From a marine gamma proteobacterium HTCC2143 (GTDB lineage Bacteria > Pseudomonadota > Gammaproteobacteria > Pseudomonadales > Dasaniaceae), in the NCBI GenBank assembly GCA_000169075.1, contig AAVT01000003.1:310001-374000 (forward strand): a stretch of 64,000 nt of DNA, in the 5' to 3' direction. The notes beneath the pieces were generated by a model that saw only the letters and a list, made by a program, of their open reading frames with translations, had not been told where the DNA came from and did not search any database. Positions 27,305 to 35,219 of this stretch are shown one piece after another. Positions within the stretch are counted from its first letter, which is position 1, and each line of letters starts with the position of its first letter. The position numbers and the translations under genes are program-made.

Positions 27305-27535
27305 CTAACTGATGCTATTAGCTAACATTACTAGCAAGACTAAAACAACGAAAAAATATATCAGCGCCACGATAAAAACATGCAGACCATTAGCCCGCCG
27401 AAAATCATTCTCTCGACTGGCTTTTGCTCTCACACCGATATGAGATGACAACACCACGATGATTGTCTGCCAAAGCGACAGGCTTTCCTCACCTTCATCC
27501 GGCCGCTCAAAATATCGGGGCTTTTTTTCCTTCAT
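27305..27535 (-). CDS. DUF2970 family small membrane protein
   Basis: 76 residues: a charged N-terminus, then SLWQTIIVVLSSHIGVRAKASRENDF and one C-terminal membrane helix (VFIVALIYFFVVLVLLVMLA). This fits DUF2970, a short proteobacterial inner-membrane family of unknown function. The ATG at 27535 is chosen over the TTG just before it, with GAGAG upstream. It is the last gene of the minus-strand run that begins at leuA. Confidence 0.75.
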   Translation of the reverse strand: MKEKKPRYFERPDEGEESLSLWQTIIVVLSSHIGVRAKASRENDFRRANGLHVFIVALIYFFVVLVLLVMLANSIS

Positions 27536-27583
27536 CAAAATCTCTCTTCAGCAGCTTTATCAAGCTGTCGCTGAAACGCTAAT

Positions 27584-27994
27584 CTATTCCTCGCCGTCAT
27601 CCATCTTGATGAACAACGTTGATAGGATTTCATCCACCGCGCTGTCGTCCATGCCCGCATTCTCCAGGTCACAACTGTAGGTAATCAGCAGCAGTAAATC
27701 ATCACCCCTCAAATACCACTCTCGTAGGGCATCTCCGTCATCCTGATAGCTATAATAGTAACCATTCAATCCGAACAATTTAACCACCTGCCCGTGACCA
27801 AACTGCGACTCAATATCTTCGGTATACAACCGCAACTCACTGTCATCTACCGGACCGTTTTCCTTCTGTAACGTTGTAATCGCAATTTCCCCGACTCCAT
27901 CTTCGTCACTGATGAGAATAGTCTCGTCGTCTTGCTCAGCCTCCCATTCATCCGGCAGTTCGATAATCCACCACTGACTCTCAACTGCTCTCAT
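27584..27994 (-). CDS. Acidic hypothetical protein next to rimI
   Basis: 136 residues, strongly acidic. It opens SQWWIIELPDEWEAEQDDETILI with a DEDGVGEIAITT strand pair, and later has GYYYSYQDDGDALREWYLRGDDLLLLITYSCD. It looks like an alpha/beta cytoplasmic protein with no signal or membrane segment. Similar short proteins occur in other gammaproteobacteria without a defined role. A good SD (AGAGGAG) precedes the ATG by 8 bases. It follows rimI by 14 bases, so co-transcription is likely. Confidence 0.65.
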   Translation of the reverse strand: MRAVESQWWIIELPDEWEAEQDDETILISDEDGVGEIAITTLQKENGPVDDSELRLYTEDIESQFGHGQVVKLFGLNGYYYSYQDDGDALREWYLRGDDLLLLITYSCDLENAGMDDSAVDEILSTLFIKMDDGEE

Positions 27995-28008
27995 TGTCGA
28001 ACTCCTCT

Positions 28009-28470
28009 TTAAGCGATTGCGATGGGTGACTTAGAAAAATCTTTACACATCACCAGCGCCGTTTCCCGACCGCTATTGGCGGGATAGTAATTTTTTCGCT
28101 CTCCGATACTGGTGAAGCCCAGCGAATAGTAAAGAGCCTGTGCTGCTCTGTTGGAGAGCCTTACTTCCAAAAAGCATTTGATAATGCCCTGTTTCTTTTG
28201 ATTATCTAGGCCCTGTTGCAATATTTTTCGTCCTAGTCGCTGGCCCTGCATCACCGGACTTATCGCAATGTTAAGCAATGTCGATTCATCTAGCACACTG
28301 GAGAAAATGGAAAACCCACAAACTTGTTCATCGATCACCAATACCGAGCAGTTATCTTTTCCGGCCAAACTTTCTGCAAATTGGCTGTGAGGCCAGGGAA
28401 ATGCGGCCACGGATTTCTCAATACCAGCGACCACTGACAGGTCCTGAACCCGCATTTCTCGCAAATGCAT
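28009..28470 (-). CDS. rimI: [Ribosomal protein bS18]-alanine N-acetyltransferase
   Basis: 153 residues, one GNAT domain. It has IEKSVAAFPWPHSQFAESL near the start, the acetyl-CoA loop SPVMQGQRLGRKILQQGL, and the RimI-typical CFLEVRLSNRAAQALYYSLGFTSIGERKNYYP, then REALVM-like GRETALVM. It acetylates the N-terminal alanine of ribosomal protein bS18. The start overlaps the upstream stop by one base (TAATG). Adjacency to a holD-like gene is the arrangement seen in E. coli and Pseudomonas. Confidence 0.93.
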   Translation of the reverse strand: MHLREMRVQDLSVVAGIEKSVAAFPWPHSQFAESLAGKDNCSVLVIDEQVCGFSIFSSVLDESTLLNIAISPVMQGQRLGRKILQQGLDNQKKQGIIKCFLEVRLSNRAAQALYYSLGFTSIGERKNYYPANSGRETALVMCKDFSKSPIAIA

Positions 28471-29243
28471 TAGATCTGCTTAAGAACGCGATGCAGTGGA
28501 CCAAGATCACGCCAAACTTCGAGTTTGACACTGGGCTCGATCAGCATTTGACTAGCGCTTTGAGTACGAATGAGCTGCACATCCAACTGACCATATTTAA
28601 CAAATTCCCCGACCGGTAAGGGATCACGACTAACATAACGACAAGCCAAATCACCCATTACCAGAAAGTACCGTTTGCTCATCTGATCTGCTTGCTTCGC
28701 AAGAAAGGCTCCCAATGTTTGCCGTGCGGCAATTTCACCCTGATCAATCTGGTTGTTTTTATTCATCGGCCAGACAAACGCATCAATCGATAGCTGCTGC
28801 TTACCTGCGCCTAGTGCGAAAAGCATGTTGTGCAGCAGCTGCAAATAATCCTGCGGGTTAACGTGCCCCTCAAGACCGGCGTCAATGATTAGTAGGTTGG
28901 AAGCACGCACAATAGAGAGTGAAAATTGTGGTGCGTCCTGCGACGTTTGCTGGATCTCTGCAGGTGCCATCGTGCTGGCTGCCACTGGTTTCCTAATCCT
29001 GTTGTCATGATCATCAACAAATAAGGCGTGCGCAGCTGCAGCATGCCCTTTTGCAGCAACGGGAACTTTTTCCGCAGGCATAGAATGTAATGAAGCTGCT
29101 ACAAACTCAGCGGGTACAGGCTCTTCAATATGGGGAACAGCGCACAACCTTGATGCGAGTGCACCCGGCAATTGCAGGCGTGGCACGTAGGCATCAACAC
29201 CCATTGCCTTCAAATATCCAAGTCGCTGCAATTCATTAACCAC
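28470..29243 (-). CDS. holD: Probable DNA polymerase III psi subunit (HolD-like, pseudomonad type)
   Basis: 257 residues. The N-terminus RLGYLKAMGVDAYVPRLQLPGA is the short chi/SSB-interaction-type segment seen in psi proteins. A poorly conserved linker of about 80 residues follows. The C-terminal half (about 120-255) contains LIIDAGLEGHVNPQDYLQLLHNMLFALGA and GDLACRYVSRDPLPVG. Pseudomonad psi subunits are longer than E. coli HolD (137 residues) and lie beside rimI, as here. It would help the tau complex load clamps during replication. The start is GTG, 2 bases after the leuA stop. The identification rests on the N-terminal motif and position, so it is moderate. Confidence 0.65.
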   Translation of the reverse strand: MVNELQRLGYLKAMGVDAYVPRLQLPGALASRLCAVPHIEEPVPAEFVAASLHSMPAEKVPVAAKGHAAAAHALFVDDHDNRIRKPVAASTMAPAEIQQTSQDAPQFSLSIVRASNLLIIDAGLEGHVNPQDYLQLLHNMLFALGAGKQQLSIDAFVWPMNKNNQIDQGEIAARQTLGAFLAKQADQMSKRYFLVMGDLACRYVSRDPLPVGEFVKYGQLDVQLIRTQSASQMLIEPSVKLEVWRDLGPLHRVLKQI

Positions 29244-29245
29244 GG

Positions 29246-30793
29246 CTAGACACCGCTCTGGGGATGGGCTTTTATGACACCAGCGTCCAGCACATTAAGC
29301 GCATTCAGATACGCTTTAACTGATGCCACGATAACATCTGTATCTGAGCCGAGGCCGTTAACTATTTCGCCTTCTTTTTCAAGTCTGACTGTGACATCAC
29401 CCAGCGAATCGGTTCCCTGTGTCACCGCGCTAACGAGATACAGCTGCAACGCGGTCTGGCTACTAGCGATTTTTTCAATAGCCTTAAAGGCCGCGTCCAC
29501 CAAACCATCACCTTCAGATTCAGTCTGATGGTCAACACCGGCAATAGTGAGCGTTAGTGAAGCGTGGGGTTTAACGCCGGATTTCGACGTTGCCTCTAAA
29601 TTTGAAAATTGAAATTTCTCAGCAATACTCGGTGCAGTTACCCGGCTAACCAGTGCCTGCAGATCCTCATCAAAGATTTCGTGCTTCTTATCCGCTAACT
29701 CTTTAAAGCGAGCAAAGGCGTGACCAAGCTCCTCTGGAGACTCGAAGGTGACTCCCAGCTCTTCAAAACGCGCTCTCACTGCAGCCCGCCCCGAATGTTT
29801 TCCAAGCACTAACTTATTGGATTTCCATCCGACGTCTTCTGCTTTCATAATTTCGTAGGTTTCGCGATGTTTTAAGATGCCGTCCTGATGAATACCCGAC
29901 TCATGAGCAAAAGCGTTGGCACCGACAATGGCTTTATTCGGCTGTACCGGAAACCCGGTAATTGAAGACACTAATCGCGAAGTGGGAACAATATGTATGG
30001 GGTCAATACGCGTTGTTACTGGAAACACATCGGCGCGCGTTTTTACCGCCATGACAATTTCTTCAAGAGAAGCATTGCCGGCTCGCTCTCCCAAGCCATT
30101 AATCGTGCATTCCACCTGTCGCACGCCATTCATAACAGCCGCCAGCGAGTTAGCAACAGCCAAGCCCAAATCATTGTGGCAGTGCGTCGAAAATATCGCT
30201 TTGTCGGCATTCGGAACCCTTTCCATGATGTTCTTAAACATAGCACCGTATTCTTCCGGGGTGCCATAGCCCACGGTATCGGGGATATTAATGGTCGTTG
30301 CGCCCGCGTCAATCACCGCCTCGATCATTCGACACTGGAAGTCAAACTCTGATCGACTACCATCTTCCAGCGAGAACTCAACGTCCCCACAGAGGTTCCG
30401 AGCCAGACTAACCATTCCTACCGCCTGCTCTAGCACTTGCTCAGGGCTCATCATCAACTTATATTTCATGTGGATCGGCGAGGTGGCAATAAAGGTATGA
30501 ATTCGACCAGAATTAGCACTCTTTATCGCTTCTGCTGTGCGCTTTATGTCAGCAGGCATCGCCCGGGACAAACTACAGATGGTGCTATCTTGAACCGTTT
30601 CGGCCACGGCTTTAATCGCATCGAAATCGCCACCGCTGGCAATAGCAAAACCAGCCTCGATAACATCAACATGCATTTTTTCCAACATCTTGGCGATACG
30701 GACTTTTTCATCCCGTGTCATTGAAGCGCCGGGGCTCTGCTCGCCATCTCGCAGTGTTGTATCAAAAATAATCAGATTGTCTTTCGTGCTCAT
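29246..30793 (-). CDS. leuA: 2-isopropylmalate synthase
   Basis: 515 residues, the long LeuA1 form. The catalytic TIM barrel has [18 protein letters not shown] at the start, [27 protein letters not shown], the metal-binding [12 protein letters not shown], and [12 protein letters not shown]. The C-terminal regulatory LeuA dimer domain (about 390-500) carries leucine feedback. It condenses acetyl-CoA with 2-oxoisovalerate, the first committed step to leucine. No other leu genes are present. No leucine-rich leader peptide is seen upstream. Confidence 0.95.
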   Translation of the reverse strand: MSTKDNLIIFDTTLRDGEQSPGASMTRDEKVRIAKMLEKMHVDVIEAGFAIASGGDFDAIKAVAETVQDSTICSLSRAMPADIKRTAEAIKSANSGRIHTFIATSPIHMKYKLMMSPEQVLEQAVGMVSLARNLCGDVEFSLEDGSRSEFDFQCRMIEAVIDAGATTINIPDTVGYGTPEEYGAMFKNIMERVPNADKAIFSTHCHNDLGLAVANSLAAVMNGVRQVECTINGLGERAGNASLEEIVMAVKTRADVFPVTTRIDPIHIVPTSRLVSSITGFPVQPNKAIVGANAFAHESGIHQDGILKHRETYEIMKAEDVGWKSNKLVLGKHSGRAAVRARFEELGVTFESPEELGHAFARFKELADKKHEIFDEDLQALVSRVTAPSIAEKFQFSNLEATSKSGVKPHASLTLTIAGVDHQTESEGDGLVDAAFKAIEKIASSQTALQLYLVSAVTQGTDSLGDVTVRLEKEGEIVNGLGSDTDVIVASVKAYLNALNVLDAGVIKAHPQSGV

Positions 30794-31236
30794 AGTCGGG
30801 CGGCTCTCACAGTCAATACGAGTAGTAGTGTGTTCAATAGTGTAGAGAATAAACTAAAAAGTGGCCAAAACTAACCGGGATCGTAAAAAAACCTACTCAT
30901 ACCTCGCCGTTTATTTAATTATTAACGGGCAATGCAGTGTTTACTGGAAATTTCAGGGAATCAGCGAAGACTTAATGCTCTCGATGACTTATTCTACGTT
31001 GCTCAAATACTATTATTCACTGGTGCTATACCGGCTATTCATCGGAAATTTTGATGCTATCTGTAGATCGCGGTATGGTAGCTCTGCTTAAAAGAGCCGC
31101 GACACTGTCTGCTGCGGCTACCAAGAACAGGCGGCTGATCCTGTCAGCATTTATTTTGGCCAGCGAGCACCTTTTTAAACCGTTTTGACACGGGCGAGTC
31201 ACTGTGACGATCCTAACAACCAGAGAAGGACAACTT
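30794..31236. other. Divergent intergenic region between leuA and pntAA
   Basis: 443 bases without a convincing gene. An open frame at 30861-31091 has no recognisable features and an unlikely composition. The 3' part holds overlapping hairpins (31069-31119, listed separately) just before pntAA. Promoters for both flanking genes must lie here, but I cannot place them firmly. Confidence 0.4.
31069..31119 (+). promoter_or_regulatory. Two mutually exclusive hairpins in the pntAA leader
   Basis: Hairpin A pairs CGCG plus GCTCT (31069-31085) with AGAGC plus CGCG (31093-31101). Hairpin B pairs AGCCGC (31095-31100) with GCGGCT (31114-31119). They share 31095-31100 and cannot form together. There is no T tract, so an attenuation role is only a possibility. 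Confidence 0.25.
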
Positions 31237-32370
31237 ATGATTATTGGTATCCCAAGGGAGCTAGAGGCCGGAGAAACCCGAGTCCCTGTTATCCCCGCTT
31301 CGGTAAAGCGATTTACTGATCAGGGTGCGGAAGTTCATATTGAGTCAGGTATGGGGTTGTCCATCCGCATTCAAGATAGTGACTACGAGCAAGCTGGCGC
31401 GAAGATAATCTCCGATCGAACAGCACTCCTCAACAATGCCGATATCATCTTGCGACTCCGCAAGCCGGCTCTGGAAGAAGTGAGCCAGCTTAAGAAAGGC
31501 GCTATTCATATCTCTTTTCTCGATCCGTTCAATGACAACGATTTGGTCGATGCCTTTGCAGCTGCAGGCATTACCTCGATCAGCATGGAAATGATCCCCC
31601 GCACCACCCGTGCTCAAAAAATGGATGCATTAAGCTCTCAGGCGAGCTTGGCAGGCTATGCCATGGTGGTATTGGCCGCCGACCGTTTAGATAAAATTCT
31701 CCCGATGATGATGACTCCGGCCGGGACAATTTCTCCTTCTCGAGTATTCATTATCGGCGCCGGCGTTGCGGGACTGCAAGCGATTGCGACCGCTAAGCGC
31801 ATGGGAGCTAGAGTTGAGGCTTTTGATACTCGGCCAGTGGTAAAAGAACAGGTTGAGTCATTGGGCGGTAAATTCGTTGAAATAGACCTAGGCGAAACCG
31901 GGCAAACAGCCGGCGGTTATGCCAATGCACTCACTGAAGAACAGGTGAAACTGCAGCTCGAAGGCCAAAAGAAAATCTGCTCACAGTCGGACATTGTTAT
32001 CACTACCGCGCAGTTGTTTGGTCGCCCGGCACCGATCGTCGTTACCAAAGACATGCTTGCTGCGATGAAACCCGGCAGTGTTGTGGTTGATTTGGCAGTA
32101 GAGTCAGGTGGTAATGTTGAAGGCTCAGTAGCCGGTGAAGAAATCGAAATTAACGGCGTCAAAGTCATTGGCCTAGCGAATATGCCGGGCCGCGTTGCTG
32201 GTGATGCTAGCCAAATGTATTCCGCTAACTTACACAATCTGGTTTTGGAATATTGGAATAAAGAAACTCAACAATTCGATCTCGATATGGACGATGAAAT
32301 TATCAAGGGCTGTGTTATCACCCATGATGGTGAGTTGACTAACGAAATGATTCAAAAGGCAAGGGGCTAA
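31237..32370 (+). CDS. pntAA: NAD(P) transhydrogenase alpha subunit part 1 (dI, NAD-binding)
   Basis: 377 residues from the ATG at 31237, which has AAGGA about 8 bases upstream; an in-frame GTG/ATG 11 codons earlier lacks this. It begins MIIGIPRELEAGETRVPVIPASVKRF, as in alanine dehydrogenase/PntA domains. The NAD fold GAGVAGLQAIATAKRMGARVEAFDTRP and QVESLGGKFVEID follow, with the end MIQKARG. It is the soluble NAD(H)-binding domain of the proton-pumping transhydrogenase, here split from the membrane part as in many alphaproteobacteria and Pseudomonas. It heads the pntAA-pntAB-pntB operon. Confidence 0.95.
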   Translation: MIIGIPRELEAGETRVPVIPASVKRFTDQGAEVHIESGMGLSIRIQDSDYEQAGAKIISDRTALLNNADIILRLRKPALEEVSQLKKGAIHISFLDPFNDNDLVDAFAAAGITSISMEMIPRTTRAQKMDALSSQASLAGYAMVVLAADRLDKILPMMMTPAGTISPSRVFIIGAGVAGLQAIATAKRMGARVEAFDTRPVVKEQVESLGGKFVEIDLGETGQTAGGYANALTEEQVKLQLEGQKKICSQSDIVITTAQLFGRPAPIVVTKDMLAAMKPGSVVVDLAVESGGNVEGSVAGEEIEINGVKVIGLANMPGRVAGDASQMYSANLHNLVLEYWNKETQQFDLDMDDEIIKGCVITHDGELTNEMIQKARG

Positions 32371-32372
32371 TC

Positions 32373-32651
32373 ATGGAAGCTGTATACCTATCATTTATTC
32401 TAATGCTCTCCATTTTCCTGGGTTTCGAGCTAATTTCAAAAGTGCCTGCCACATTACACACACCGTTAATGTCTGGCTCCAACGCTATCTCTGGTATTAC
32501 CGTTGTTGGCGCTTTGACAGCCGCCAATAGTGGTAGCCCTGATTTGGCATTATGGCTGGGAACAATCGCCGTAGCATTAGCCACCATTAACGTTGTTGGT
32601 GGGTATATGGTAACTGACCGCATGCTGGCCATGTTTAAGAAAAGAAACTAG
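32373..32651 (+). CDS. pntAB: NAD(P) transhydrogenase alpha subunit part 2 (membrane)
   Basis: 92 residues with three membrane helices: an N-terminal one (FILMLSIFLGFELI), then SGITVVGALTAANS and LWLGTIAVALATINVVGGYMVTDRML. SKVPATLHTPLMSGSNAISGI is the signature. It forms part of the proton channel with PntB. The gene starts 2 bases after the pntAA stop and ends 9 bases before pntB. Confidence 0.93.
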   Translation: MEAVYLSFILMLSIFLGFELISKVPATLHTPLMSGSNAISGITVVGALTAANSGSPDLALWLGTIAVALATINVVGGYMVTDRMLAMFKKRN

Positions 32652-32660
32652 GAGCCAGTA

Positions 32661-34043
32661 ATGACACAATCTCTCGATATGACCATGATCATTAATCTCG
32701 CCTACATCGTAGCGGCGATCCTATTTGTTTACGGCCTTAAAATGCTGAGCTCCCCGGCTACAGCACGGAAAGGTAATCTATTGTCGTCGCTTGGTATGTT
32801 CATCGCGATTGTAGTAACTCTGGCCAACGAAATAAAACTACCCTGGGAGAATATCGTCACAGGGCTGATTATTGGCGCACTGATTGGTGCTGTCGCTGCG
32901 CGGAAGGTTGAAATGACTGGCATGCCAGAACTGGTAGCACTATTCAACGGCTTCGGTGGGGCGTCTAGCTTACTCGTCGGTATAGTGGCCGCGTTTGCCC
33001 TTACCAACACGACTTTTACCAACGTCACGATTATACTTTCGATATTAATCGGTGGCGTAACGCTAACCGGTAGTCTTATTGCCTATGGCAAACTGAGCGA
33101 AAGACTGCCGAGCAAGGCGATCCAATTTGGCGGCCAGCAACTATTTAATGGTGCGCTGGTACTCGCTATTATTGCCGCTGCCGTCATGTTCTGCCTAAAT
33201 CCGGGTATTGAAAGCCCCTGGCTGTTGGCGGTGATTGGCCTATCGCTGTTATTCGGCATAATGATTACAATTCCTATCGGCGGCGCCGATATGCCAGTGG
33301 TCATCGCCCTGCTAAATTCATACTCCGGATTGGCCGCCTGTGCCGCAGGTTTTGTGTTGAACAACAACCTACTTATTGTGTCTGGCTCACTAGTGGGAGC
33401 CAGTGGATTAATTCTTACTAATATTATGTGTAAGGCTATGAACCGCTCTCTCAGTAATGTGCTATTCAGTGGCTTTGGCGCCGCAAAGGTATCAACGGCG
33501 AAAATTGAAGGGGAAGTCAAACCAATCATCGCAAGCGATGCATACCTGATACTCGAAGCGGCTCAGAGCGTTGCGATTGTTCCCGGTTATGGTATGGCAG
33601 TCGCGCAGGCACAGCATGTTGTCCGAGAATTAGCTGATCATTTGGAAAACAATGGGTGTGAAGTTCAGTTTGCTATCCATCCGGTTGCCGGTCGTATGCC
33701 GGGACATATGAATGTATTGCTAGCTGAAGCCAGCGTACCGTATGACCAATTGGTTGAAATGGATGATATTAATCCAAGAATGGGCAATGTCGATGTTGCT
33801 ATTGTTATCGGGGCTAATGATGTGGTTAACCCCGCGGCCAATAACGATGAAAGCAGCCCGCTTTATGGTATGCCCGTTATCAATGTGACTGAAGCTCGTA
33901 CCGTTTTCGTATTGAAGCGTTCAATGGGCTCCGGTTTTTCCGGTGTTGATAACCCACTCTTCTTTGGTGAAAATACACGGATGTTATTCGGCGATGCGAA
34001 GGAGTCGATTTCACATATCGTTGGTGAATTTAACGACTTATAA
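32661..34043 (+). CDS. pntB: NAD(P) transhydrogenase beta subunit
   Basis: 460 residues: about eight or nine membrane helices (residues about 10-265), then the NADP-binding domain dIII (about 285-460). The latter has YGMAVAQAQHVVRELADHLE, VAGRMPGHMNVLLAEASVPYD, INPRMGNVDVAIVIGANDVVNPAA, KRSMGSGFSGVDNPLFF and NTRMLFGDAKESI. The complex uses the proton gradient to drive NADH + NADP to NADPH. It is the last gene of the pnt operon, with a hairpin-T-tract terminator about 100 bases downstream. SD GGAG lies before the ATG. Confidence 0.95.
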   Translation: MTQSLDMTMIINLAYIVAAILFVYGLKMLSSPATARKGNLLSSLGMFIAIVVTLANEIKLPWENIVTGLIIGALIGAVAARKVEMTGMPELVALFNGFGGASSLLVGIVAAFALTNTTFTNVTIILSILIGGVTLTGSLIAYGKLSERLPSKAIQFGGQQLFNGALVLAIIAAAVMFCLNPGIESPWLLAVIGLSLLFGIMITIPIGGADMPVVIALLNSYSGLAACAAGFVLNNNLLIVSGSLVGASGLILTNIMCKAMNRSLSNVLFSGFGAAKVSTAKIEGEVKPIIASDAYLILEAAQSVAIVPGYGMAVAQAQHVVRELADHLENNGCEVQFAIHPVAGRMPGHMNVLLAEASVPYDQLVEMDDINPRMGNVDVAIVIGANDVVNPAANNDESSPLYGMPVINVTEARTVFVLKRSMGSGFSGVDNPLFFGENTRMLFGDAKESISHIVGEFNDL

Positions 34044-34552
34044 GTTTAAAAACAGGCAGCATTAAGAGTGACTATCATCACAGGAAACTGATTATTGGTG
34101 GTCATTTTGTGCCAGAGTTTTTGTCATACGTTGTATTTCGGTGCCGATGCGGGCACCTTTTCCACCATTAGCACCGCCAGTGGGCCGAGCATTTCCGCCC
34201 ACTGACTGAACCCTCTCCGATTCGTTCCAGAGTTACCATCAGCAACAGCGCGCAGCCCAGCACCCTTCTCCTCGATCCAGCTGGATCCACACAGTAAAAT
34301 CGCGGCCGAAGCTACGCGGAGCGCGAGCAGACGTTATTATACGGATCTTTACTGTCTGAGAGGCCAGACTCCTTATTGACTCACACCAAAAGCCTATTTC
34401 AAAGAACAGGAAAGGTGGCAGAATTTCGACCTTTTCGAACAACAGCGGGGGTCATCGAATAGAGCAATAATCAGTGGGTTTTTGTACTAGACATACTTAG
34501 AAAGTGTGATGGTTGTCGCTGCTAAACTGCTAACAACGACCAGCCGATTGCG
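34044..34552. other. Intergenic gap between convergent pntB and the merR-like gene
   Basis: 509 bases. It holds the pntB terminator (separate entry). On the minus strand a frame reading GNARPTGGANGGKGARIGTE and ending in TAA at about 34097 stays open for roughly 70 codons but has no start or family signature. No tRNA was found, although a tRNA-Pro sits near this position in Pseudomonas. Confidence 0.35.
34140..34161 (+). terminator. Intrinsic terminator after the pnt operon
   Basis: GGTGCC (34140-34145), loop GATGCG, GGCACC (34152-34157), then TTTT. It is about 100 bases after the pntB stop, in the sense direction. Confidence 0.55.
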
Positions 34553-34909
34553 TCAAGCATTCAGCACGTGAAGGACCTCTTCCAACTCAGTAATCATTTG
34601 ACGAATCATCAGCTGATAGTCGCCATTTCCCAACTCATCATCTTCACCCGACATCCGTTGCCGAGCACCGCCAATGGTATAACCCTGATCATACAATAGA
34701 CTACGAATCTGGCGAATAAGAATGACATCCTCTCGCTGATAATAACGCCGGTTACCTCGCCGCTTAACCGGTTTGAGATTGGGAAATTCCTGTTCCCAGT
34801 AACGCAGTACGTGAGGTTTTACTGCACACAGCTCGCTCACTTCACCGATCGTAAAATAACGCTTCCCCGGAATAACCGGTAACTCATCGTTGTGGCTCGG
34901 TTCCAACAT
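34553..34909 (-). CDS. MerR-family regulator linked to ihfA
   Basis: 118 residues from the ATG at 34909. It has an N-terminal winged helix ([55 protein letters not shown]) and a coiled C-terminal dimer helix ([19 protein letters not shown]). The sensor cysteines of metal-type MerR proteins are absent. This orphan MerR is conserved directly after ihfA in many gammaproteobacteria. Its start lies inside the end of ihfA (26-base overlap), so the two are co-expressed. Target genes are unknown. Confidence 0.88.
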   Translation of the reverse strand: MLEPSHNDELPVIPGKRYFTIGEVSELCAVKPHVLRYWEQEFPNLKPVKRRGNRRYYQREDVILIRQIRSLLYDQGYTIGGARQRMSGEDDELGNGDYQLMIRQMITELEEVLHVLNA

Positions 34910-35192
34910 ACGCTTCAACTCTTACTTTTAACTTCTGTCCCGGCCGAAATGTTACAACGCGACGGGCGGAAATGGGAATCTCTTCCCCAGTTTTTGGATT
35001 ACGACCCGGTCTTTGGCTTTTATCTCGCAGATCAAAATTACCAAAACCTGATAACTTGACCTGCTCATTATCTTCCAAAGAGTATCGAATTTCTTCAAAA
35101 AAGTGCTCTACCACCTCTTTGGCTTCTCGCTTATTAAGCCCTAGTTCTTCGTAAAGCTTTTCGGCCATTACGGACTTCGTCAGAGCGGTCAT
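34884..35192 (-). CDS. ihfA: Integration host factor alpha subunit
   Basis: 102 residues from the ATG at 35192 (AAGGA 9 bases upstream). It is a classic HU/IHF fold: [45 protein letters not shown], then [29 protein letters not shown] with the intercalating Pro. It bends DNA site-specifically as a heterodimer with IhfB. It lies immediately after pheT, as in E. coli, so it shares the pheST-ihfA transcript. Confidence 0.97.
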   Translation of the reverse strand: MTALTKSVMAEKLYEELGLNKREAKEVVEHFFEEIRYSLEDNEQVKLSGFGNFDLRDKSQRPGRNPKTGEEIPISARRVVTFRPGQKLKVRVEAYVGTEPQR

Positions 35193-35219
35193 ACACACGG
35201 TTCCTTACGCACTTGTTGC

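Noticed and set aside
30861..31091. 76-codon frame between leuA and pntAA
   Set aside because: No Shine-Dalgarno, no motif, unusual composition, and it overlaps the leader hairpin region.
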